Positions 8,101 through 13,903 of a stretch of DNA of 22,969 nt are shown piece by piece. Both the position numbers and the translations under genes were made by a program. Every line of letters begins with the position of its first letter. Positions within the stretch are counted from its first letter, which is position 1. This stretch comes from Euryarchaeota archaeon UBA495 (GTDB taxonomy: Archaea; Thermoplasmatota; Poseidoniia; Poseidoniales; Poseidoniaceae), in assembly GCA_002496845.1 (NCBI GenBank), contig DALQ01000089.1:1-22969 (forward strand), written 5' to 3'. The notes below the pieces were generated by a model that was given only the letters and a program-made list of their open reading frames with translations, ran no database searches and was not told where the DNA came from.

Positions 8101-10037
8101 CCACCGGAGCCTTGCGAACGATCGGGTCCGTGGACGTGGTTATTGCGCCATTGTTCGACATCTCAAGCCCCGACTGGCCCGATCTCCTTCTGTTCCATCG
8201 CGGCCTCTCGCAAGGCATCAGTTCCACGGTGAAGAACGTGGGCAACGCCGACATTGACGTCAACGTGGACGTGGCGCTCTTCCGTCCAGGCACCAATCAG
8301 ACAAGCGACGATTGGGTGCTGAGCAGCCCTGCGTCGCAAGTAATCACCCTCCGACGTGGTGTCAACACCGATCTCAACGTTGTCGTAGAATTGGTTGAAC
8401 TCCAACCCTTGATGTCCCTTCAAGGTGAGTTGCGCGTGACCCTGACGCCAGTCGACACGAGCGTCAGCGGTTCTGCAGTGCTTGAAACGAATTTGGCCGT
8501 GTCAAGGATGTTCCAGAACGAGCCGGACACCTTCATGCCCGGTCTGGACAACGGCGTAGAGAACCGTCCCTTCATGTGGACTCACATCCCTGTGAGCGCG
8601 TCCACGGCGTCCGTGTACGAACTGGAATTGTGTTCGGCCCAACGGCTGGTTCAACCCGGCATCATTGCACCGAACATTGCGGCCTCTGACCTGCTTTGGG
8701 ACTTTGAACTCGTGACCGGCAGCGGTGCTGCCCAGACACACGCCCTCGACCTCGACGCGAGCGGTTGCGCTGGGGACGACCTGATCTCGCTCCCTCTGCG
8801 CCAAGCGTGGGAAACCACCGGCGCTCCGACGATGGCCATCGATGCACCTGATCGGCCCAACCTCCTCCCAGGGGACGGTTGGGACCTGACCTTCCGCCTC
8901 TACCATCCCGGTGAAAACGTGGGATACACCGTGTACACCGAAGCCACCTACCGCTACCGTCTGGACACCAAAGCCGATCCAGCCTTTGACCTCGAGAACA
9001 GCGCCAAAGAGTGGACCATCACCGGAGACCGCCTTATGGAGGGCGTTGCCACCAACCTTAGCCTCAATCTGGTGAACTACGGCACATCGCTCGCCGTCGG
9101 CATTGTTCCAGAACTCACCTGTGAAGGCGCCCAAGTCCTGACCCAGCCCGAGACCATTGACTTGCTGTTCCCCGGCGAGACCGTGAACGTGCAGTGGGGC
9201 ATCCAGCCCGACAGCATGGACTGGTGGCTCAGTTCCTCGCAACTGCGATGCACTGCAGATTGGTCCTCAGAAGCCTACGATAGTTTCGGCGATGAAGCCG
9301 ACAACAACCTCCTCATCATCGAAGAAGAAGTGGTCGCGTGGTCCCCCCGACCGATCGTCGTCCTGGCTGGAGCCGCGGCTGGTTTGCTCCTCAGTGCCCT
9401 CTTCGTGGCGCTGCGGAATCAGAACGACAACTTCCGCCTCGCTGCAGTGTATGCCGGTCTGCTTGGCCTTGGCTTCTCCTTCCACCTTCTCTCCATCGTC
9501 TGGTGGGGTCCCGTGATTCTCGCTGTGGCCGCCCTCTGGACGTGGCGCATGAGTTGGCGTGCTTCCGAAGAATTCCGGGTGCTGCACGAAGATTACCAGC
9601 GTCAGCGCAAGGGTCTCTCGACGATGTACGCTGACCATTTCGAGGCCTTGAGCGACACGCAACGGGCGCTGACCACCATCTTGGCCCTCCCGATTTTCGG
9701 CTTCATGCTCATCGTCATGGGCGTCCCTGCTCAAGTGCCAGAGAACAACCTCAACGGAGCCACGCTGCTTGCCTACCTCATCGTCGTCTCCTTCGGCGTC
9801 ATCTACATCCTCCGTCGCAGCAACAAGACTTACGGCCGAATTTACGGGCGCTTGACCGACATCGAAACCGCGTCGGCGCGAATTGAGCGTGACTTGGCCG
9901 ATCCGGCCCGCCTGCTTGGTGACCTTGCCGAAGACGGCCTCGGTTTGGCCGACCTCTTGGACGAAGCAAGTCAAGCGGCGCGCGACATGAGCGAATCCGT
10001 CGATTGGGATGAACAGGAGGTGGCCGACGATGCCTGA
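5103..10037 (+). CDS. Giant secreted Ig-like repeat protein with C-terminal multi-helix membrane domain
   Basis: This is a 1644-residue protein. Residues 1-30 look like a signal peptide, with a hydrophobic core and Ala-rich cleavage region. The ectodomain (about 31-1410) contains repeated beta-sandwich units, each marked by a strand ending in N-x-G (IEVANVG, GITNTG, NITNDG, GIQNLG, MMNTGN, LANGGN, VKNVGN, LVNYG). These fall near residues 75, 193, 310, 420, 687, 813, 931, 1043 and 1324, with a degenerate copy near 552. They resemble CARDB/NEW3-type domains. The only four cysteines sit in the membrane-proximal part. Hydrophobic segments near 1416-1438, 1444-1480 (probably two), 1525-1543 and 1551-1570 anchor it, leaving an acidic cytoplasmic tail. 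It overlaps the genes on both sides. An envelope scaffold or archaellum anchor is inferred from position; the function is unknown. Confidence 0.85.
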   Translation: MTFGSRAASLGLVALLLITLAVPMATPAAEATSGRAGPDFSVTGLTLDNHGSVQINEAGLFTIVAAPGDHTVRIEVANVGTIAGSATLSLVHQGSPTAFEVDVDEMSTGSLAPGAAPSVFMMTWTAATGDDQTLYARVSSLQDGNTMNDERVMELDVDRYLEGTTIGPIYPAPSPGQSVARLSLGTHDLSVAVKNDGVLPLGASMDVVLTPLAGGPAQSLTSNVIPSLEPGSLKDPAESELLLVSVDATSLSGGWNITMTVTFTGPSWTDVLPVAAFDVIFSDYAAMFDPVPQDRTLQPGTSKLLTFGITNTGQQLDNWNIATHSLQGWSDTSSWGLNTGPIAAGNALEFVANVEVPITAARGTTEVLTVTFTSQGSSPQYALQAVVSITAGELYLAAVDLDNTSVSVVPGLPTDIGLNITNDGNIATNFQLTAGFSPSPLGWSAEISVPQTGYLDPGETTRIKAIVTPAHISSPLDPAERNQEGDLVELWVGASAINGIPVTDQQELTVAPVIVVDPGLESNLLELTEAEVRASRFGIGYDALVPMDLEVRHNLIQDVNELVNATVAVSDLRFTSYGGAGGFSETARWSFTPSPENATNMTLGTTNPAVLSVQGPADGLPLAGLLEADVTVTPSLSSTHTLGGVSAAAVTRTVSVTVPGINDGEIIDDGVLTAQVGVASTFPVGIQNLGNDVSNYTISLLNTLPVTWSATLGASGGLMTTVSNLPSPVAVYPDINDNHKTTFDLTVTSDPLAQAGSITYVDVEVSNTDNGEVLGQAAIPITVEAFVDATLDPPYRLVNLSVFETPLTSLTMMNTGNTPAEFNVEIVDPDDEVDFTLTSSTSVLIGAGFSDGVKVQISPTEEAAADMNYSATVIVTVVDGPVLQAVIQANLSEMDDVALVFDPSLDDDGGSSGVQHNAVPGTTVALPFTLANGGNYLEDLVLETQADDGWGASLDLTTTQLAIDEETTGTLTVAVPSLGGSASLDRGDVHQVLIYVNDSTTGALRTIGSVDVVIAPLFDISSPDWPDLLLFHRGLSQGISSTVKNVGNADIDVNVDVALFRPGTNQTSDDWVLSSPASQVITLRRGVNTDLNVVVELVELQPLMSLQGELRVTLTPVDTSVSGSAVLETNLAVSRMFQNEPDTFMPGLDNGVENRPFMWTHIPVSASTASVYELELCSAQRLVQPGIIAPNIAASDLLWDFELVTGSGAAQTHALDLDASGCAGDDLISLPLRQAWETTGAPTMAIDAPDRPNLLPGDGWDLTFRLYHPGENVGYTVYTEATYRYRLDTKADPAFDLENSAKEWTITGDRLMEGVATNLSLNLVNYGTSLAVGIVPELTCEGAQVLTQPETIDLLFPGETVNVQWGIQPDSMDWWLSSSQLRCTADWSSEAYDSFGDEADNNLLIIEEEVVAWSPRPIVVLAGAAAGLLLSALFVALRNQNDNFRLAAVYAGLLGLGFSFHLLSIVWWGPVILAVAALWTWRMSWRASEEFRVLHEDYQRQRKGLSTMYADHFEALSDTQRALTTILALPIFGFMLIVMGVPAQVPENNLNGATLLAYLIVVSFGVIYILRRSNKTYGRIYGRLTDIETASARIERDLADPARLLGDLAEDGLGLADLLDEASQAARDMSESVDWDEQEVADDA
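10015..10023 (+). promoter_or_regulatory. Ribosome-binding site inside the end of the 1644-residue gene
   Basis: AGGAGGTGG lies six to seven bases before the ATG at 10030. It fixes that ATG as the start of the 372-residue protein rather than the in-frame ATG at 10009, so the two genes overlap by 8 bases. Confidence 0.7.
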
Positions 10038-11148
10038 GAAGGAAGAAGTCGTCTTGTCCGAAGAGGTGCCCTTCGACCTCCCTGAGGAGAAGGACGCACC
10101 TTCCGAAGACGAGGTGTTCATCGACGAGGCCTCCGGCGCTGACGATGACATCGATGACGTTGACGATGAGCACTTTGACGAGGTCGAGTTTGAGGCCGAA
10201 GAAGACGGTCCAGCCGTGGCTTCAGCCCGACGCGACCTCAATTTGGCCGTCAACACCGTGTTGAACCAGCAAGTCAACTCCCTCGCGCGGACGGAACTCG
10301 ACGTCGCTGAAGCCCGCGCGCACCTGAACAGCCATCGGCTCCGAAGAGCACTGAAGACCGTCCTACGTGCCGAGAAAGCCTTGGAGGATCTGAAGGAATC
10401 CGTGCTTCATTTGCGCCGTTCGATGGCGCTGCTGCACCGCTTGCTCAAGGAGAAGTCCCATGTTTCACACGGCGAAGTTGAGCACATTCTGCTCCGCCTT
10501 CGCGATGCGACCAGTGCCGCAGAGGCTGGCGAAGTCGGAACAGCAGCCGGCGAGGTCGAAGGCTTGGTCGACGACCTGATTGGGGGCGACACCTCCACCC
10601 TGAACCCCTTCCTCTTCCGCCACTTCTGGCTTGGCATCGACACACGCTGGCCTGCTGGTGGCGACATGGGCGTGATGATTGTCCGCATCATCAACGACGG
10701 TCCCATCACCCTCCCCATGATGCGCATGCACCCACCTGTGCCTGCTGGATGGACGTCAGACCCCGAACTGATTGACGTGCCCAGCATCGCGCCCGGGGGC
10801 AACCTCCCGGTTCGCTTCGAGATCACTGCAGACCGCCGCTACGGCGCTGATGAAATTCCCTTGGCCAGGAAACTCGCCCTCGCCGTCGGGTACGAAATGC
10901 GCTCCGGCGACATCGTCTGCACGGTGCGTGCACAAAACCGCTCCATGGAACCCTTGGTCGATGTCCTCATCGATCCATGGTTCCCACCGGGCTACACGTC
11001 CGATGCCCTCCCTATGCTCCCGCGCCTCGAACCTGACGAGGTGGCGAACATCCGTATTCCACTCCGCATTGACATCGGTGGGCCGCGCGACGGCCCATCC
11101 CCCAACTCCACCCCCGGACGCCGGGGGGGAAAAAAACACACAAAATGA
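10030..11148 (+). CDS. Acidic, helical cytoplasmic protein with two Ig-like domains, archaellum operon
   Basis: The 372-residue protein is not recognised. Residues 1-60 are extremely acidic and probably disordered. Residues 62-185 are predicted helical with coiled-coil character and many Arg, Leu and Glu. Residues about 198-268 and 280-350 look like two beta-sandwich domains (IINDGPITLP, then PAGWTSDP, then IAPGGNLPVRFEI; a second copy has FPPGYTSDALP, then EPDEVANIRIPL). These echo the N-x-G, Gly-Trp and P-G-x pattern of the repeats in the preceding 1644-residue protein. No signal peptide or membrane helix is visible, so it is probably cytoplasmic. The basic tail is encoded by a G7A7 run. 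The gene ends 12 bases before the first archaellin. It may bind the cytoplasmic tail of the giant protein or the motor; this is inference. Confidence 0.75.
   Translation: MPEKEEVVLSEEVPFDLPEEKDAPSEDEVFIDEASGADDDIDDVDDEHFDEVEFEAEEDGPAVASARRDLNLAVNTVLNQQVNSLARTELDVAEARAHLNSHRLRRALKTVLRAEKALEDLKESVLHLRRSMALLHRLLKEKSHVSHGEVEHILLRLRDATSAAEAGEVGTAAGEVEGLVDDLIGGDTSTLNPFLFRHFWLGIDTRWPAGGDMGVMIVRIINDGPITLPMMRMHPPVPAGWTSDPELIDVPSIAPGGNLPVRFEITADRRYGADEIPLARKLALAVGYEMRSGDIVCTVRAQNRSMEPLVDVLIDPWFPPGYTSDALPMLPRLEPDEVANIRIPLRIDIGGPRDGPSPNSTPGRRGGKKHTK
11123..11136 (+). repeat. G7A7 homopolymer run at the 3' end of the 372-residue gene
   Basis: Seven G are followed directly by seven A, encoding the Gly-Gly-Lys-Lys tail just before the stop codon. 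The run is prone to slippage in replication, transcription or sequencing. Reading on in the second frame would end at 11164, just past the archaellin ATG. Confidence 0.8.
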
Positions 11149-11153
11149 GGTGA
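11146..11153 (+). promoter_or_regulatory. Stop codon fused to ribosome-binding site before the first archaellin
   Basis: TGAGGTGA combines the stop of the 372-residue gene with a GAGGTGA Shine-Dalgarno sequence seven bases from the ATG at 11161. The same eight bases recur at 11725 and 13892. Confidence 0.7.
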
Positions 11154-11160
11154 ACAAAAA

Positions 11161-11727
11161 ATGAACAACGAACGAAAAGAAACGCGCGATAACGCCGCGG
11201 CGATTGGGATTGGTGCGATGATTGTCTTCATCGCACTCATCCTTGTGGCTGCGGTTGCGGCGGCGGTCATCATTCAGACCGCTGAGAAGCTGCAACAGAA
11301 CGCCCAGTCCGCTGGTGACGACACGCAAGAGCAGATGTCCACGAAGGTGGTCCTGCTCTCGACCGTCATCTGGGACATGACTGCTGGTACGGAGACGATC
11401 TTCAGCACCTTCGAGCTTGCTGCTGGCAGCAACCCCGTGGTGCCTGGTGACGTGTCCTTTACCGTCGTCTGTGATGACGGTGCTGGTGCCACGGCTTTCG
11501 CCGCAGGGTCCTTTGCTGGTGCCACGGTACACGACGGGACCGGAACCGGAGGTGGCCTGGCCGCCCTCGATCCTGGTACGACCTACATCGTCCAGATGGA
11601 CATTTCCAACTGCGCGCCCGCGGCCAACACGGCCCACATCATGGTCTTGAGCGTCGTCGGTGGCGGTCAGACCTACGAAGAACTCCAATACGGAAGCGAC
11701 CCGAGTGTCGGGGACGTCGTCGTCTGA
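11161..11727 (+). CDS. flaB1: Archaellin 1 (archaellum filament subunit)
   Basis: The 188-residue protein is a type IV pilin-like archaellin. A short charged leader (residues 1-13) precedes the conserved hydrophobic assembly helix GIGAMIVFIALILVAAVA (16-33) and the LQQNAQ motif. The rest is the surface domain. Alignment with methanogen archaellins puts the prepilin-peptidase cut two residues before GIG. There the usual basic residue plus glycine is replaced by Ala-Ala, which is odd. Cysteines 104 and 151 match Cys106 and Cys160 of the next gene and may form a disulfide. The mature part has no N-x-S/T glycosylation sequon. GAGGTGA upstream gives a strong ribosome-binding site. Filament subunits are assembled outside the membrane by FlaI and FlaJ. 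Confidence 0.92.
   Translation: MNNERKETRDNAAAIGIGAMIVFIALILVAAVAAAVIIQTAEKLQQNAQSAGDDTQEQMSTKVVLLSTVIWDMTAGTETIFSTFELAAGSNPVVPGDVSFTVVCDDGAGATAFAAGSFAGATVHDGTGTGGGLAALDPGTTYIVQMDISNCAPAANTAHIMVLSVVGGGQTYEELQYGSDPSVGDVVV
11197..11310 (+). repeat. Archaellin N-terminal coding repeat, copy 1
   Basis: This encodes the assembly helix from the AAIGIGAMIVF start to NAQS. The protein sequence is nearly identical to that encoded by 11789-11902, but many third codon positions differ, as expected of an old tandem duplication kept by selection. Confidence 0.8.
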
Positions 11728-11732
11728 GGTGA
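11725..11732 (+). promoter_or_regulatory. Stop codon fused to ribosome-binding site before the second archaellin
   Basis: TGAGGTGA joins the stop of the first archaellin to the ribosome-binding site of the second, five bases from the ATG at 11738. This supports 11738 over an in-frame upstream ATG at 11660. Confidence 0.65.
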
Positions 11733-11737
11733 TTACC

Positions 11738-12340
11738 ATGAAGAACACGAACATGAAGAACAACAACACGCAAGAACAGGACACCATGGCCGCGATCGGC
11801 ATCGGTGCGATGATCGTTTTCATCGCATTGATCCTCGTCGCTGCCGTGGCTGCTGCGGTCATCATCCAGACCGCGGAGAAGCTCCAGCAGAACGCCCAGT
11901 CGACCGGTGAGGACACCACGGACGAAATGTCCGGCAAGGTGCAGGTCCTCAACGTCTTCGTCAACGACGGTGCAGAATCTTACGAGATCTACTTCCGTCT
12001 CGCTGCTGGCAGCGACGATACGGCTGACACCGACATCCTGTGGCAGGTCTCCTGCGACGACGGTGCCGGCGCGTTCCAGTACATCGCCGGCAACTTCGGC
12101 GATGCATCTGGTGGCTCGGTCATCGACCTCGGTGACAACGCTGCAGGTGACGTCGACGACGTTGAGGCCGGTACCGCGTACCGCTACACCCTTGACGCCA
12201 ACGACGGCAACGACTGCAGCCCGGACGCGCTCTTTGCAGCCAACGTCAAGGCCACGCTGTACATTCACGTCGTCGGCGGCGGTACGACCTATGACATCCT
12301 CAAGGTCAACGACGCCACCGAAGGCGCTGTGGTGGTCTGA
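11738..12340 (+). CDS. flaB2: Archaellin 2 (archaellum filament subunit)
   Basis: The 200-residue protein is a tandem paralogue of the preceding archaellin. The leader (1-18) is Asn- and Gln-rich. The assembly helix GIGAMIVFIALILVAAVA at 21-38 is identical, followed by LQQNAQS. The likely cleavage region reads Asp-Thr-Met-Ala before Ala-Ile-Gly-Ile-Gly, again without the standard Lys/Arg-Gly. The surface domain shares CDDGAGA (C106), a second cysteine at 160, VVGGG-x-TY, and a final Gly-x-Val-Val-Val with its paralogue, and differs in loops between them. The only N-x-T sequon (N9) lies in the leader that would be removed. Another ATG at 11753 is possible, but the ribosome-binding site favours 11738. 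The two archaellins may form different parts of the filament, as in methanogens. Confidence 0.92.
   Translation: MKNTNMKNNNTQEQDTMAAIGIGAMIVFIALILVAAVAAAVIIQTAEKLQQNAQSTGEDTTDEMSGKVQVLNVFVNDGAESYEIYFRLAAGSDDTADTDILWQVSCDDGAGAFQYIAGNFGDASGGSVIDLGDNAAGDVDDVEAGTAYRYTLDANDGNDCSPDALFAANVKATLYIHVVGGGTTYDILKVNDATEGAVVV
11789..11902 (+). repeat. Archaellin N-terminal coding repeat, copy 2
   Basis: This is the partner of 11197-11310, with a nearly identical assembly-helix protein sequence and diverged synonymous positions. Confidence 0.8.
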
Positions 12341-12393
12341 TCCGCTCTGCGCCCTGATGCCCCCCGGCAACGGGGTGCGGAGGAGGCATGACC

Positions 12394-13251
12394 ATGGCAT
12401 GGCCATTTAGTGGCGGTGCACGGGCAGCAACGGACGATGACGCGAAGGTGACCGAAGGTCATCTGAAAGTCCTCTCCAACGTCCCGATCGAACAGGTCCC
12501 TCACCCTGAGGAGGGGGAACTGTCCGAGGAGGATGCATGGACGATCCGACCTGGCCCTGCACGCGCCAAACTCAACAGCATTGGAAGCGTTGCTTCTACG
12601 ACGCAAGCACTGGCGCCATCGGCGCCGGCGCAGGTCAACGCGACCGTGGACACGTCCGGCCTCGAGCGGCTCATCAGCAGCCGCCTCGACATGGTCGAAG
12701 ACGTGCTCCGGATGGTCGAGACCCGCGTGGACGAAGCGATGGAATCTGGACCTTCGGTGACCTTCAGCGATGAAGACGGTGAAGATGCAGGCATGGACGT
12801 CATGAGCGGCGACGTGATCATCACGGCGTCTGGGGAGCGCATCCCCGCCGGTGATGGGGCCTCCCGCCTCAAGCCGGAGGACGAAGCGCCTCTGGTCGAG
12901 CTCTACGAAGCCCAAGCCCTTGCAGCGAACCCCTTCCTTCGAGCCCCCGACGCCCTTGGCGGCGCTGGGAGCGACAGGATTGGAGCACCAACGGTGGCCG
13001 CACTCTTGCTCGATCACATGACGGGCATGGCGGCTTCCAGTTTCACGCAGAAAGCGATGGACTCAGGCATGCTCAGTCCCGACGAAGGCCGTCAAGTGAT
13101 GGCCATCGTTCAGTTGGCTGAGCCCGGGGAAACGGAGGCCGCACTTGCGGATCACCTCCCGAACCGAGCCTTGCTGTCGTTCTCGGCCTTGGTGAGCGCA
13201 TGGCGCAGCCAAGCGCAGCGCGCTGCAGCAAGCAACAGCATGAGGGCGTGA
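12394..13251 (+). CDS. Archaellum adaptor protein, FlaD/FlaE-like (divergent)
   Basis: This 285-residue protein occupies the place of flaC/D/E between the archaellins and flaF. Residues 1-60 are acidic and low in predicted structure, 88-118 form a likely coiled coil (LERLISSRLDMVEDVLRMVE), and 120-165 are acidic again. Residues 195-243 are a helical block (APTVAALLLDHMTGMAAS, then MDSGMLSPDEGRQVMAIVQ) that loosely recalls the C-terminal FlaD/E domain. There is no membrane segment. In euryarchaea these proteins form a cytosolic ring around the FlaI/H motor and link it to chemotaxis. AGGAGG at 12381-12386 is well spaced for the ATG at 12394; an ATG at 12388 would add two residues. Assignment rests mainly on position and general architecture. 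Confidence 0.65.
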   Translation: MAWPFSGGARAATDDDAKVTEGHLKVLSNVPIEQVPHPEEGELSEEDAWTIRPGPARAKLNSIGSVASTTQALAPSAPAQVNATVDTSGLERLISSRLDMVEDVLRMVETRVDEAMESGPSVTFSDEDGEDAGMDVMSGDVIITASGERIPAGDGASRLKPEDEAPLVELYEAQALAANPFLRAPDALGGAGSDRIGAPTVAALLLDHMTGMAASSFTQKAMDSGMLSPDEGRQVMAIVQLAEPGETEAALADHLPNRALLSFSALVSAWRSQAQRAAASNSMRA

Positions 13252-13255
13252 GTGG

Positions 13256-13894
13256 ATGAGTGCGTCAACGGGCATCGGCGGACTGATTGTGGGGATGGCC
13301 ATGTTGGCCGTCTTCGTGATGTTCGTCGGGACCCTCGACGCACGACTCTCCACGCACCTGAGCGTGACCGAACAAAACGACCCACCACCGGACGTGGCCT
13401 TTGTGGACGCCAACGTGGACCTGAACGGGTTGGTTCAGATCAGCATCACCACAAACGGAAGCGGATACAGCGTCGGCGACGAGGTTCTTGATGGGACCAA
13501 CGTTGTCGGGACCGTGACCGACGTGGACGCCAGCGGAGGCTTGTTGGCCGTCAGCGTAACGATGGAAGGAAACAGGGATTTCACCTCATCCCCGTCCTTG
13601 ACCATCGGCACGTCTGGCGGCTCCAGCGGTGCCGTATCCGCCGTCTTAGGGAGCGTCGTGCACGCCAACGTCACCAACGTTGGCAGCACGGTGCTCGCCC
13701 TGGATGAGATCTGGACCTTCCTCGACGGCGAAAACGTCGAACATTTGCCCGACCTTGTGGTCGCCGAACCCATCGGAAACAACCTCTACTCTGGGGAAAC
13801 CATGTGGGTGATGTGGCTTGAAGGCTCAGCGACCGCGTGGGAGCGGCTCGCCATCTCCGTCGGTGAAACCACCGTCGTGACGGAACTTGTCTGA
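13256..13894 (+). CDS. flaF: Archaellum stator protein FlaF (ArlF), with inserted domain
   Basis: The 212-residue protein is longer than usual FlaF. Residues 5-26 are the single membrane segment (TGIGGLIVGMAMLAVFVMFV). The C-terminal part, from about 134 (VVHANVTNVGSTVLALDEIW, then FLDGENV), is the beta-sandwich typical of FlaF, which sits outside the membrane and binds the S-layer in studied archaea. Between them, about residues 62-131, lies extra sequence with N-G-S-G-Y-x-V-G-D, then S-S-P-S-L-T-I-G and G-G-S-S-G-A-V-S-A-V. This pattern is common in tail-fibre-like and surface beta-repeats. The start overlaps nothing and lies 4 bases after the FlaD/E-like stop. It is followed immediately by flaG, its known stator partner. 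Confidence 0.8.
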   Translation: MSASTGIGGLIVGMAMLAVFVMFVGTLDARLSTHLSVTEQNDPPPDVAFVDANVDLNGLVQISITTNGSGYSVGDEVLDGTNVVGTVTDVDASGGLLAVSVTMEGNRDFTSSPSLTIGTSGGSSGAVSAVLGSVVHANVTNVGSTVLALDEIWTFLDGENVEHLPDLVVAEPIGNNLYSGETMWVMWLEGSATAWERLAISVGETTVVTELV

Positions 13895-13899
13895 GGTGA
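13892..13899 (+). promoter_or_regulatory. Stop codon fused to ribosome-binding site before flaG
   Basis: This is the third occurrence of TGAGGTGA at a gene junction in this operon, four bases from the ATG at 13904. It suggests termination-reinitiation coupling of FlaF and FlaG. Confidence 0.65.
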
Positions 13900-13903
13900 T
13901 CGC

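Noticed and set aside
9267..10277. Minus-strand open frame (336 codons) rich in Ser, opposite the end of the giant protein gene
   Set aside because: The Ser-rich start is the antisense of the Asp/Glu-rich tail of the 372-residue protein; it is a shadow frame.
11123..11145. G7A7 and following A-rich stretch as a transcription terminator
   Set aside because: Archaeal terminators show T runs on the coding strand, whereas this is A-rich and lies inside coding sequence within an operon.
10756..11964. Minus-strand open frame (402 codons) opposite the archaellins
   Set aside because: It spans three real genes, and its internal near-repeat simply mirrors the duplicated archaellin N-termini.
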